12,787 nt of DNA from Nitrososphaeria archaeon. Its GTDB lineage: Archaea; Thermoproteota; Nitrososphaeria; Conexivisphaerales; UBA164. This document shows positions 1-6,712 of this stretch, one piece after another. The position numbers and the translations under genes are program-made. The notes beneath the pieces were generated by a model. It had not been told where the DNA came from. It saw only the letters and a list, made by a program, of their open reading frames with translations, and ran no database searches. Numbering within the stretch: position 1 is the stretch's first letter; each line of letters opens with the position of its first letter. The stretch is from the NCBI GenBank assembly GCA_029775955.1, contig JARVJW010000159.1:1-12787 (forward strand), in the 5' to 3' direction.

Positions 1-602
1 GGTTTAGAACGGTGGAAATAAATTCAACCTTTTATCGTTTCCCCTCAACCAACATGATTAAAAATTGGTCAAATTCTCCTGAAAATTTTATATTTTCTGT
101 AAAAGTTAATAGGTCAATTTCTCATTTTAGCAAACTTAAAAGCATTAGCCTTTGGGAAAGGTTTGTCATGTTATTTGCGCCTATAAATTCAAAAATACGG
201 TTTTGGTTAATTCAGATGCCGCCAGGCTATAAAGCAAGCGATTTAAATATTGAAAACGTCACGAATTTTATAAGGATAACTGGAGATGAACGCATTGCAA
301 TGGAATTTCGTGATGCTTCATGGTGGACTGTGTCAAAAAAGATCATTGATGTAGGCGCAGTCTTCTGTTCAGTTGATGCTCCAGGATTGCCTGAATTGAT
401 AATAAATTCAAGTGGAACAATATATATGAGGGCGCATGGCAGAACCAGCTGGTATTTATATGCTTATAGCCATGGCGAGCTGAATAACATAGCAAACCGT
501 ATTTTAAAATCAGGTGCTGAATCAGCCTTTATTTATTTAAACAATGATATTAGCATGCTGGAAAATGCGTTATACCTTTTAAACAAGTTCAACAAACTGT
601 GA
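1..602 (+). CDS. DUF72 (YecE-like) family protein, 5' end outside the window
   Basis: This is the C-terminal part of a DUF72/YecE protein, a TIM-barrel-like family of unknown biochemical role. The family pattern is clear: VEINSTFYRFPS at the window edge, then FSVKVNRSISH, EFRDASWW, IYMRAHGR followed by WYLYAYSHGEL, and FIYLNNDI near the end. A GTG at 12 could be read as a start, but the frame stays open to base 3 and reads F-R-T-V-E-I-N-S-T, which continues the conserved strand of the family. The true start is therefore upstream and the gene is cut by the window, not truncated in nature. It stops 3 bases before thpR, so the two are probably co-transcribed. Family assignment is firm; function is unknown. 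Confidence 0.88.
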   Translation, partial: FRTVEINSTFYRFPSTNMIKNWSNSPENFIFSVKVNRSISHFSKLKSISLWERFVMLFAPINSKIRFWLIQMPPGYKASDLNIENVTNFIRITGDERIAMEFRDASWWTVSKKIIDVGAVFCSVDAPGLPELIINSSGTIYMRAHGRTSWYLYAYSHGELNNIANRILKSGAESAFIYLNNDISMLENALYLLNKFNKL

Positions 603-605
603 AGC

Positions 606-1157
606 ATGAGGTGCTTTGTGTCAGTTAATCTGGAAGATAAACCATTAATCAACAAAATAATTAAATTGCAGAAGGATTTAGAGGGCATGGAAAGCGGAAT
701 CAAAGCAGTTTCCGCAGAAAACCTTCATTACACTCTAAGGTTCCTGGGGGAAATTGACCAAAAAACCGTCAATAAGGCAATCGACCTTCTGAAAAAAATT
801 TCATACAACCAGTTTGATATAGAATTAAATGGGCTTGGTGTTTTTCCTGATATGCAAATGATCAGGGTTATTTGGGTAGGATCACCATCAAGAGGGTTAG
901 TTGAGCTAGCAGGATTTGTAAATTCTGCACTGGGAGAAATAGGAAAGAATAATGATAGTTTCTTACCACACTTGACTATTGCAAGAGTTAAATACATGCA
1001 TGACAGGAGCAGGTTACTGAGTTATGTTTCTGCTAATAGAAATACAGTTTTCGGAAGTTTCAGGGTAGTTGAATTTAACCTGATGCAGAGCGAGCTGAAA
1101 CCTGAGGGACCAAGGTACACCGCGATAAAAAAGTTCGACTTGATTAACCGCATTTAG
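606..1157 (+). CDS. thpR: RNA 2',3'-cyclic phosphodiesterase (ThpR/LigT, 2H family)
   Basis: A 183-residue member of the 2H phosphoesterase superfamily, the usual length for archaeal ThpR. These enzymes hydrolyse RNA 2',3'-cyclic phosphates to 2'-phosphates and were first described as 2'-5' RNA ligases. Both catalytic HxTx motifs are visible: HYTL at residues 41-44, followed by RFLGE, and HLTI at 122-125, followed by ARVK. The N-terminal MRCFVSVNL strand and the KPEGPRYTAI-like C-terminal strand (ELKPEGPRYTAI) also fit the family. The ATG lies 3 bases after the DUF72 stop, with no room for a promoter, so it is read as the second gene of that operon. The next gene has its own promoter. Cytoplasmic role in RNA end metabolism is inferred from the family; the physiological substrate is not known. 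Confidence 0.93.
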   Translation: MRCFVSVNLEDKPLINKIIKLQKDLEGMESGIKAVSAENLHYTLRFLGEIDQKTVNKAIDLLKKISYNQFDIELNGLGVFPDMQMIRVIWVGSPSRGLVELAGFVNSALGEIGKNNDSFLPHLTIARVKYMHDRSRLLSYVSANRNTVFGSFRVVEFNLMQSELKPEGPRYTAIKKFDLINRI

Positions 1158-1160
1158 CAA

Positions 1161-1170
1161 TATTTTTATT
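1161..1170 (+). promoter_or_regulatory. TATA box for the NAD kinase gene
   Basis: TATTTTTATT in the 35-base gap after thpR is centred about 27 bases before the GTG start at 1193. That spacing places the transcription start at or next to the start codon, so the mRNA is probably leaderless. Almost the same box precedes the RadA-like gene at 8600. Confidence 0.6.
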
Positions 1171-1192
1171 ACCTTACGTCAGCTTATCAGTC

Positions 1193-1984
1193 GTGAAGGA
1201 AAAGGCGGCTATAGCTGTAAAATCATCACTCAGCAATTCGGAGCTAAACCCTATACTTCTAATGTTGACAGAGGAATTTGACTTATTAAGTGTTCAGACC
1301 TTGCCTGAGGTTGAAGTTATGGAAAATTGGAATCAAGTAATGAGAAGGGGGATAGATGTAGCTATAAGCATTGGGGGTGATGGAACTTTGCTTGGGCTTG
1401 CCAGGTTTCTACCCCAGGGTGTGCCGATTGCAGGAATAAACATGGGTGGAAGGGGAATTATTGCAGAAGTTGAAAGGAATGAGATAAATCAACTCATTTC
1501 TTCATACAGGTATGGCAATTATTATATTGAAAGGAGGATGAGGTTAAGGGCAGAAATTGCAAGAAATGAGACATATAACGTGCTAAATGAATTTTTCTTT
1601 CAGAGAGCAAACTTTAACGTTACGCCATACTTTGAAGTAAATTCAGTTAATGGAATAAAATTTAAGGGCAGGATGGATGGAATAATAATATCTACACCAA
1701 CTGGTTCCACTGGATACAACCTGAGCAACATGGGCCCTGTACTAATCGAAACCCTAGAAGCGTTGATTATAAATCCTGTAATGTCTATAGATTATATCCC
1801 GGTAACCGTAATTCCGCCAGAAGAACTCAGGATAACGTGCACAGATTATTCATATATGATCGCAGATGGGCAGATAAAGTATGAGATACAACCTGGAGAA
1901 TCAGTTAGGGTATTTAGGGGAGATGATTTGCGGTTAATAAAAATTAAAAAAGGAAATAACCAGTTCATGAAGGTGATTAAATGA
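1193..1984 (+). CDS. nadK: NAD kinase (ATP/polyphosphate:NAD 2'-phosphotransferase)
   Basis: This enzyme phosphorylates NAD to NADP and so supplies the NADP pool used by, among others, the ferredoxin-NADP reductase at 4722. The 263-residue length is typical of archaeal and bacterial PpnK. Visible motifs are GGDGT at residues 61-65 (nucleotide-binding loop), the following GINMGGRG segment at 81-88, NE at 132-133, and the DGIIISTPTGSTGY block starting near 162. The GTG start is chosen because a TATA box sits about 27 bases upstream and translation from here gives the expected beta strand MKEKAAIAVK. The stop overlaps the next start as ATGA, so the following small gene is translationally coupled. 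Identity is secure; ATP versus polyphosphate as phosphate donor cannot be read from sequence alone. Confidence 0.95.
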   Translation: MKEKAAIAVKSSLSNSELNPILLMLTEEFDLLSVQTLPEVEVMENWNQVMRRGIDVAISIGGDGTLLGLARFLPQGVPIAGINMGGRGIIAEVERNEINQLISSYRYGNYYIERRMRLRAEIARNETYNVLNEFFFQRANFNVTPYFEVNSVNGIKFKGRMDGIIISTPTGSTGYNLSNMGPVLIETLEALIINPVMSIDYIPVTVIPPEELRITCTDYSYMIADGQIKYEIQPGESVRVFRGDDLRLIKIKKGNNQFMKVIK

Positions 1985-2319
1985 TGTTAACTGAACGTGA
2001 TTATAAATTAATAATGAAAGTGATGGGGGGTAATATTATTTCGTTTATGCCAGAGATATATGCAGTGTGGACAAGAGGTTGCAGGGATCCAGCGCGTTAT
2101 CTCTTTGCGTACATTCCGAATGCAATTGACAATGAGGGTGCCAAGTTGGTTTTTGATAATATAAGGCTAAAATTTCCTCGTGATATTAATGTTATTGTAA
2201 CAGAAAAATCAATAATTGTTAACGGTAAATCTTACAATATAGAATCAAATGATACTCCAGAATATGACGTAATCCAGCTTTTTATGGAACTCGTAAAAAA
2301 GCATGAAAATCTTATATAG
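1981..2319 (+). CDS. Small protein of unknown function coupled to NAD kinase
   Basis: I do not recognise this 112-residue protein. It starts with two adjacent ATGs (1981 and 1984); the first makes a 4-base ATGA overlap with the nadK stop, a standard sign of coupled translation. The protein has no membrane segment, signal peptide or cysteine cluster; there is one cysteine in TRGCRDPARYLFAY. It looks like a compact alpha/beta domain, with a conserved-looking central part (ARYLFAYIPNAIDNEGAKLVF) and a hydrophobic strand around VIVTEKSIIVNG. The end of the reading frame contains the TATA box of the downstream tRNA gene. The operon position suggests a link to NADP or general housekeeping, but that is weak inference. 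Confidence 0.75.
   Translation: MMLTERDYKLIMKVMGGNIISFMPEIYAVWTRGCRDPARYLFAYIPNAIDNEGAKLVFDNIRLKFPRDINVIVTEKSIIVNGKSYNIESNDTPEYDVIQLFMELVKKHENLI
2311..2319 (+). promoter_or_regulatory. TATA box for tRNA-Ala
   Basis: CTTATATAG lies 22-30 bases before the mature 5' end of the tRNA, the expected archaeal spacing. It overlaps the last codons and the stop of the preceding small gene. Confidence 0.55.
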
Positions 2320-2340
2320 TCAATTTTTAATTTGACATAA

Positions 2341-2412
2341 GGGCCGGTAGTTCAGTGGTAGAATGCCCGCCTTGCACGCGGGAGGCCGCGGGTTCAAGTC
2401 CCGCCCGGTCCA
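2341..2412 (+). tRNA. tRNA-Ala, anticodon TGC
   Basis: A full cloverleaf can be folded. The acceptor stem GGGCCGG (2341-2347) pairs with CCGGTCC (2405-2411) with one G-U pair, and the discriminator is A at 2412. The anticodon stem CCCGC (2366-2370) pairs with GCGGG (2378-2382) around the loop CTTGCAC, which puts anticodon TGC at 2373-2375. The T stem GCGGG/CCCGC encloses TTCAAGT. There is no intron and CCA is not encoded. This species reads GCA and, by wobble, other GCN alanine codons. Confidence 0.97.
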
Positions 2413-2445
2413 TATGATTAGCTTTTAAAAACTATCTATCATTCT

Positions 2446-2463
2446 TTTAAGTATATACTTAAA
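2446..2463. promoter_or_regulatory. 18-bp perfect palindrome overlapping the promoter of the 2488 gene
   Basis: The sequence TTTAAGTATATACTTAAA is its own reverse complement over all 18 bases. It ends 24 bases before the ATG at 2488 and runs into the likely TATA box (CTTAAATATT, 2458-2467). A dimeric repressor bound here would block TBP/TFB. The operator role is inference; the symmetry is directly visible. Confidence 0.5.
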
Positions 2464-2467
2464 TATT
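2458..2467 (+). promoter_or_regulatory. TATA box for the small gene at 2488
   Basis: CTTAAATATT is centred about 25 bases before the ATG at 2488, which would give a leaderless transcript. This spacing is the reason for preferring that ATG over the TTG at 2479. Confidence 0.5.
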
Positions 2468-2487
2468 AAAATTCGTTATTGACAAGC

Positions 2488-2802
2488 ATGGAAACATATA
2501 AAGTTGAATTTTATAGCTTTGAAGACTTGGTTAAGGACTTTATTTCAATTGCAAGTATGTTTGGAAGGGGTGTTATAGTTACGGTTTACAGGTATAAAGG
2601 TAAAATCTTTGTTATCCAGCCGACGTACGAACTGATAGGAATTCATTATATTACTGATGATGAAAATAAATATCCAGCCGGCGAATACATTTTTGATACA
2701 ATTACTTCAAAGGTAAAGCCAAAAAACGACAAAAAGGAACTGAGTGCTAATGAAATGCTTGTAGTTGTAATAGAGCAGAAATACAATTCATTGTTTGACT
2801 GA
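2488..2802 (+). CDS. Small protein of unknown function behind a palindrome
   Basis: A 104-residue protein that I do not recognise. A TTG at 2479 would add three residues (M-T-S), but the ATG at 2488 is placed at leaderless distance from the TATA box and is preferred. The sequence begins METYKVEFYSFEDLVKDFI, then hydrophobic strands (GVIVTVYRYKGKIFVIQ), a middle part rich in Asp, Glu and Tyr (TDDENKYPAGEY), and a charged C-terminal part. There is no membrane segment or metal motif. It looks like a small soluble alpha/beta protein. Its stop lies 15 bases inside the 3' end of the convergent methionine aminopeptidase gene. It follows tRNA-Ala but has its own promoter. Confidence 0.75.
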   Translation: METYKVEFYSFEDLVKDFISIASMFGRGVIVTVYRYKGKIFVIQPTYELIGIHYITDDENKYPAGEYIFDTITSKVKPKNDKKELSANEMLVVVIEQKYNSLFD

Positions 2803-3699
2803 AGTTATCAGAGCCCTTCCACCCTTGATCACTATTGTATGCTCAAACTGGCTAACAGATGATCCACTACTTTCTACAAGCGTCGCATAACCTTCAATTA
2901 TTCCCTTTTTTTCCAATTCATTTATTGCATTTGTTGCGCTTCTCCCAAATTGCCTGTAAACCCACCTGAGTGCAAATGGCAAAGTGACGTAGTTCTCCCA
3001 TAGATATTTTAGGATTTCGGTATGGGTTTTTTCCTTAATAGCACGTGCTGACGGTAACCTGTAAATATTGCTGTGCATACCGTCTATCACATAACCCGAA
3101 GCATTACTGTCAACAAAAAAGGGTTCTATTGCATAAGCATTGCCTTCAATAAAACTTCCACGGGCTCTTGTCTGCACCATGGGTATTGATACATTGGCGT
3201 GGAGGTTATAGTGGTCTACGCCATGTCCCATAAGGTTTTCTATTGGCTTAAATCCATAACCCTTTGCAAGCCTTTGAACAAGGGCACCAAATTCTTCAAA
3301 ACTCATTCCACTGTGAATTTCTTGAATGGACTGCAAAAGAGTTTCATTATTTGCTACTTTCATACCTTCATATGAAGGTGAAAAGTTAATAGTTATTGCT
3401 GTATCTGCAATATAGCCGTTTATGTGCACACCAAGGTCGATTTTAACTATTGCACCTTTGATAATTTTTTTATCATCTTCAGGTTTCGCTGTGTAGTGGG
3501 CCGCCTCTTCATTTTGAGATATATTTATGGGAAATGCAGGAAACCCACCTTGCTTTACTATATATTCTTCCAAATCATCACATATATCAAGGACTTTCCT
3601 GCCTTCATAAACAATTTCTTCTGCCCTTTTTAGTGCATTTGCAGCAATACTTCCAGCCTTAATGTAACTTTCAAGGACTTCGTTGATCATTTTACTCAC
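2788..3699 (-). CDS. map: Methionine aminopeptidase, type II (archaeal)
   Basis: Removes the initiator methionine from nascent proteins in the cytoplasm. At 303 residues it has the length of archaeal type II enzymes. All five metal ligands and the catalytic histidine of the pita-bread fold are in place: H68 (in EEAAHYT), D88 (KIDLG), D99 (IADTA), H159 (GHGVD), E192 (AIEPFF) and E286 (QFEHT). These lie within about six positions of the corresponding residues I recall for the Pyrococcus furiosus enzyme. The insert after H159 and the helical C-terminal region (about 215-275) are those of the type II subfamily. The GTG start forms a GTGA overlap with the stop of the upstream regulator, so the two are coupled. 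The 3' end overlaps the convergent small gene by 15 bases. Confidence 0.95.
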   Translation of the reverse strand: MSKMINEVLESYIKAGSIAANALKRAEEIVYEGRKVLDICDDLEEYIVKQGGFPAFPINISQNEEAAHYTAKPEDDKKIIKGAIVKIDLGVHINGYIADTAITINFSPSYEGMKVANNETLLQSIQEIHSGMSFEEFGALVQRLAKGYGFKPIENLMGHGVDHYNLHANVSIPMVQTRARGSFIEGNAYAIEPFFVDSNASGYVIDGMHSNIYRLPSARAIKEKTHTEILKYLWENYVTLPFALRWVYRQFGRSATNAINELEKKGIIEGYATLVESSGSSVSQFEHTIVIKGGRALITSVKQ

Positions 3700-4391
3700 A
3701 ATCCCCCAAGCCTTCTGAGAACTTCATCAAGCTGTTTTATTCTTATATTGGCCAGTATAAGGTTTTCTACAGAAGCCATTTCTACAGCTAACTTTTCCAC
3801 TCCTTGAGTTCCATGCATCATAACCATCCTAGGCTTTAACGGTGATATTCTAACAGCTACCATTGGGCTTCTACCTATTCCCACTTTTGTAAAAATTAGT
3901 GCCCTTTCAGAAGATTTTCCAAATATCTTGTAAAATTGTTCACCCCTCATAGTAATTATGGTTTTTATGCTGTCAAGAACGGTATGACCATAAATCGGCG
4001 AATCGAGCATTTTTTCCCCTGTAAGCATATCAGCTTCAAGCAGGTCAATTAGTTCAGATGCCTTTACTGGCTTATCATATTCTCTTATGTTAATTATTGC
4101 ATCGTTTAACCCGATATTTTCCCCACCGTGCATTGCAAGCACAACTGCTGAAGCGCTGTTGCTCCTTACAAGGGCATCTATGTACTTTCTTATAAACCTA
4201 GTTCCTGGTTTCCTTCTTCTCCCGCTTTCATAATCGCTTAGTACTGATGGGGAAACCCCTATTAACCCAGCAAGGCTTTTTTGAGTTATGCCCAATTTTA
4301 GCCTTATATTTTTCATAGTTTTGCCTGGAGAATTAGAGTAAACTATCATTCCGGCAACCTTATATATTTCTTCGTTTTCCAATATGCTCAA
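3696..4391 (-). CDS. HTH (XRE-type) transcriptional regulator, COG1709-like
   Basis: A 231-residue archaeal regulator. An XRE-type helix-turn-helix spans about residues 26-60, with recognition region LAGLIGVSPSVLSDYESGRRRKPG. The C-terminal half contains the block ERALIFTKVGIGRSPMVAVRISP followed by LKPRMVMMHG, which I associate with the COG1709 family and which probably forms a sensing or oligomerisation domain. Target and ligand are unknown. The TTG at 4391 is chosen because a TATA-like element lies 17-26 bases upstream. It is the first gene of a two-gene operon: its TGA overlaps the GTG of methionine aminopeptidase. That it controls this operon itself is possible but not shown by any clear operator. 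Confidence 0.85.
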   Translation of the reverse strand: MSILENEEIYKVAGMIVYSNSPGKTMKNIRLKLGITQKSLAGLIGVSPSVLSDYESGRRRKPGTRFIRKYIDALVRSNSASAVVLAMHGGENIGLNDAIINIREYDKPVKASELIDLLEADMLTGEKMLDSPIYGHTVLDSIKTIITMRGEQFYKIFGKSSERALIFTKVGIGRSPMVAVRISPLKPRMVMMHGTQGVEKLAVEMASVENLILANIRIKQLDEVLRRLGGL

Positions 4392-4407
4392 TAATACTTA
4401 TGAACTA

Positions 4408-4417
4408 AATATAAACG
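4408..4417 (-). promoter_or_regulatory. TATA box for the regulator-map operon
   Basis: On the minus strand the sequence reads GTTTATATTT, centred about 21 bases before the TTG at 4391. This is slightly short for a leaderless start but acceptable. Confidence 0.45.
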
Positions 4418-4691
4418 TTGGCTAGATTTGAATTTGCAAGAAGTGTTGAACCGCAGTTCAATTAGTCAAAGTTAGATTATAATTTGACTTCTATCAAATA
4501 TTTTTATCATAACCTGCTTTGTTGCATATCAAAAAATAGTTAATTTGTTAACAGTTACGAATTTAAATCAGCTGAATTATTTAATATAAATTGCAATTAT
4601 TTATTTTCTAATTTTTAAATAATTGAGCTTAACTTTTAATTTATGCAACGCAACGACCAAAACTAAAAGTTAATAAAATTGGTTGAAAAAA
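4418..4691. other. AT-rich intergenic region with inverted repeats
   Basis: No coding potential is seen between the divergent genes starting at 4391 and 4722. The stretch is far richer in A and T than its surroundings. It holds several inverted repeats: GTCAAA (4465-4470) with TTTGAC (4483-4488); AATTATTTAA (4575-4584) with TTAAATAATT (4615-4624); and TTAACTTTTA (4629-4638) with TAAAAGTTAA (4664-4673). GTTGCAT at about 4523 recurs inverted as ATGCAAC at about 4643. A TATA-like AAATATTTTTATCA at about 4496-4509 has no gene after it. Regulatory sites for the redox gene at 4722 are plausible, but in such biased sequence some repeats will arise by chance. Confidence 0.4.
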
Positions 4692-4700
4692 CTTAAAAAT
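4692..4700 (+). promoter_or_regulatory. TATA box for ferredoxin-NADP reductase
   Basis: CTTAAAAAT is centred 26 bases before the ATG at 4722, again implying a leaderless mRNA. Confidence 0.5.
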
Positions 4701-4721
4701 TGTAAATAACACAGTTATAAT

Positions 4722-5708
4722 ATGGAAAATCAAAGCACTTATGATATAATCATTATAGGTGGTGGTCCAATAGGGCTGTGGGCATCATATTATTCTGGGT
4801 TCAGGGGGATGAGGACACTGCTTGTTGAGGCTTCGGATAGCCTTGGTGGGCAGGCAATTTACCTTTATCCAGAAAAGAAAATAACTGATCTGCCAGGGAT
4901 ACCTGAAATAACAGGGAACGAACTTGTGAATAACTTAGTTATACAAATGAAAAGCGTAAATGTAGAAAGCGTTTTACAGACAAAGGTTGTATCCATTTTA
5001 GACAATAATGGCAATAAAGTAATAATAACAGATAAGGGAAGGTTTGAAGGAAAATATATATTATTGACGCCTGGAATTGGCAATTTTGTGCCAAACAAGC
5101 TTGGAAATTCACAGGTGGAAAGGTTTGAAAATAATGGCCTGTACTATTATGTCAAAAACAAGGAAGATTTCAGGAATAAAAATGTGCTAATAGTTGGGGG
5201 AGGAGATTCTGCTGTAGACTGGGCTGCAGAAATGATCAATATAGCTAAGGATGTTTATTTGGTGCACAGGAGGGATGAATTTAGGGCAGCTGAGGCTAAC
5301 ATACAAAAGGTAATACAAGGAGGCGTAAAGATATACACGCCCTATACACTGGATTCATTGATAGGAAATGGAAAAATAGAGAAAGCTGTGCTTAAAAAAA
5401 TCACTGATTTTTCGCAGATAGCAGTAAATGTCGATTCAGTGATTATGATGCTTGGATACAAGCTTGACCTCAGCACAATCAAGGGATGGAATATAAATCT
5501 GAGTCAAGATGGCATACTTATTGATCCAAACTGCAGAACTAGTGACCCCAAGATTTTTGCTGCTGGGGATATAGCTTCGTTAAAAGAAGGAATAAAACAA
5601 AAGTTGCTCGTAATAGGTTTTGCACAAGCAACAACGGCAGTTAACTATATAAGCAAAGAGCTTAGACCATACAATCCAACTTTTGTACATAGCACTACAA
5701 AACGCTAA
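4722..5708 (+). CDS. Ferredoxin--NADP reductase type 2 (TrxB-like flavoprotein)
   Basis: A 328-residue FAD protein of the thioredoxin-reductase-like fold. The FAD-binding motif GGGPIG is at residues 13-18 and the NAD(P) motif GGGDSA at 159-164, followed by VDWAAEM. FAD also contacts the AGDIA segment at 281-285. The signature LGGQAIYLYPEKKITDLPGIP and VHRRDEFRAAE match type 2 ferredoxin-NADP reductases (Bacillus YumC-like). The redox-active CxxC of true thioredoxin reductases is absent, which argues against TrxB. It would move electrons between ferredoxin and NADP(H) in the cytoplasm. Thermoplasmatales TrxB-like proteins are known to differ in cofactor preference, so NADPH use is inferred rather than certain. 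It is a single gene; its stop overlaps the stop of the convergent SMP-30 gene by 4 bases. Confidence 0.88.
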   Translation: MENQSTYDIIIIGGGPIGLWASYYSGFRGMRTLLVEASDSLGGQAIYLYPEKKITDLPGIPEITGNELVNNLVIQMKSVNVESVLQTKVVSILDNNGNKVIITDKGRFEGKYILLTPGIGNFVPNKLGNSQVERFENNGLYYYVKNKEDFRNKNVLIVGGGDSAVDWAAEMINIAKDVYLVHRRDEFRAAEANIQKVIQGGVKIYTPYTLDSLIGNGKIEKAVLKKITDFSQIAVNVDSVIMMLGYKLDLSTIKGWNINLSQDGILIDPNCRTSDPKIFAAGDIASLKEGIKQKLLVIGFAQATTAVNYISKELRPYNPTFVHSTTKR

Positions 5709-6568
5709 ATTTTGCAAAAATTTACCTTAAGACCTTGCACATTGCTGTTTATCATAAAAACGCTTCCGGCATAAGGTTGCTCCGCGATTTTCTTATTTGA
5801 TAGGCCATGTCTTGCTGTGGTTACAAAAATGGTCCTCAAGTCAGGTCCTCCGAAAGTCAATGAAGTTACATTCTCTGTTGGCAGCTCAATCTTTTCAATA
5901 AGTCTACCATTATTAGGGTTCCATCTGCTTATCATTCCCCCACCCCAGTGGGCCACCCATATCATTCCCTCTGAATCTACAGTCATGCCATCTGGCACAC
6001 CTGGCAAATCACCAAATTCCACAGCTACCTGCCTTTCAGAAATATGACCTCTTTCAGCGTTGAATGAAAATTTCCATACCTTTCTGGTTGGTGTATCAAT
6101 CAAATACATGAACTGGTTATCAGGACTCCAGCCTAACCCATTTGAAATGGTTAAGCCAGACAACTCTTTTCTTATAATACCTGATTCAAAGACATAAAGA
6201 GATGCAACTGGTAGCTTTTCCATTCTGTCCATAGTGCCGGCCCAGTATCTACCATAAACATCACATTTGCCATCGTTGAATCTATTCGTTTTAGGTTCAT
6301 CTGTCAAGTTGGAAACCTTCAAAGCCCTTTGTTCATGCATATTTATCCGATATATGCTCAAATCAACGGTAACTAAAAGGTCACCACCTTCTGTAGGAGA
6401 AAGGCTTGTGACATCGCCCTCTGTTTTAAATGTCATTTCTCCATTTGGCCCTTCAGAATAGATAATATGATTTACTATATCAACCCAAAAAAGGGTCTTT
6501 TTAGAATAATCCCATATCGGCCCTTCACCGATTTCTGCAGTCTTGTACATGAAAACTTCAACTTTCAT
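5705..6568 (-). CDS. SMP-30/gluconolactonase/LRE family lactonase
   Basis: A 287-residue six-bladed beta-propeller of the SMP-30/regucalcin family, close to the usual length. The metal site is recognisable: E15 in GEGPIWD, N143 in ISNGLGWSPD and D193 in GVPDGMTVD. N98 in NRFNDGKCD is the usual substrate-contacting asparagine and is followed by the family signature YGRYWAGTMD. Such enzymes hydrolyse sugar lactones using a divalent metal. In Thermoplasmatales, glucose is broken down by a non-phosphorylative Entner-Doudoroff route whose dehydrogenase makes gluconolactone, so a gluconolactonase role is reasonable but inferred. The ATG at 6568 precedes MKVEVFMYKTAEIGEGP, the normal family N-terminus. 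There is no signal peptide. It is monocistronic and convergent with the reductase gene. Confidence 0.88.
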   Translation of the reverse strand: MKVEVFMYKTAEIGEGPIWDYSKKTLFWVDIVNHIIYSEGPNGEMTFKTEGDVTSLSPTEGGDLLVTVDLSIYRINMHEQRALKVSNLTDEPKTNRFNDGKCDVYGRYWAGTMDRMEKLPVASLYVFESGIIRKELSGLTISNGLGWSPDNQFMYLIDTPTRKVWKFSFNAERGHISERQVAVEFGDLPGVPDGMTVDSEGMIWVAHWGGGMISRWNPNNGRLIEKIELPTENVTSLTFGGPDLRTIFVTTARHGLSNKKIAEQPYAGSVFMINSNVQGLKVNFCKI

Positions 6569-6586
6569 ATAAATCAGTTAAATTAA

Positions 6587-6594
6587 TTTATAGG
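6587..6594 (-). promoter_or_regulatory. TATA box for the SMP-30 gene
   Basis: On the minus strand CCTATAAA is centred about 23 bases before the ATG at 6568. A 12-base AT-only palindrome (TAAATTAATTTA, 6579-6590) overlaps it; with only A and T it may be chance. Confidence 0.42.
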
Positions 6595-6674
6595 ATTTAA
6601 TGTTTGCGACAAATTAGAACACAATCGTGATTTTATCTGCGCTATTGATGAACGAATGGTTTTTAAACGCATAA

Positions 6675-6684
6675 CTTAATATAT
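6675..6684 (+). promoter_or_regulatory. TATA box for tRNA-Leu
   Basis: CTTAATATAT lies about 33 bases before the mature 5' end of the tRNA, which allows a short 5' leader for RNase P to remove. Confidence 0.5.
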
Positions 6685-6712
6685 TTGTTTACTGAAGTGG
6701 TGACAGAAGAAT

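Noticed and set aside
12..14. GTG at 12 as the start of the DUF72 gene
   Set aside because: The frame is open to the window edge and reads F-R-T-V-E-I-N-S-T, part of the conserved family strand, so the true start is upstream.
728..997. Minus-strand 89-codon frame inside thpR
   Set aside because: It is antisense to a gene with clear HxTx motifs and its peptide resembles no protein family.
2479..2481. TTG at 2479 as the start of the small gene
   Set aside because: The ATG at 2488 fits the TATA spacing better and only three residues are gained by the TTG.
4722..5708. Thioredoxin reductase
   Set aside because: No CxxC redox motif is present, and the YPEK, GGGDSAVDWA and HRRDEFRA signatures fit ferredoxin-NADP reductase type 2.
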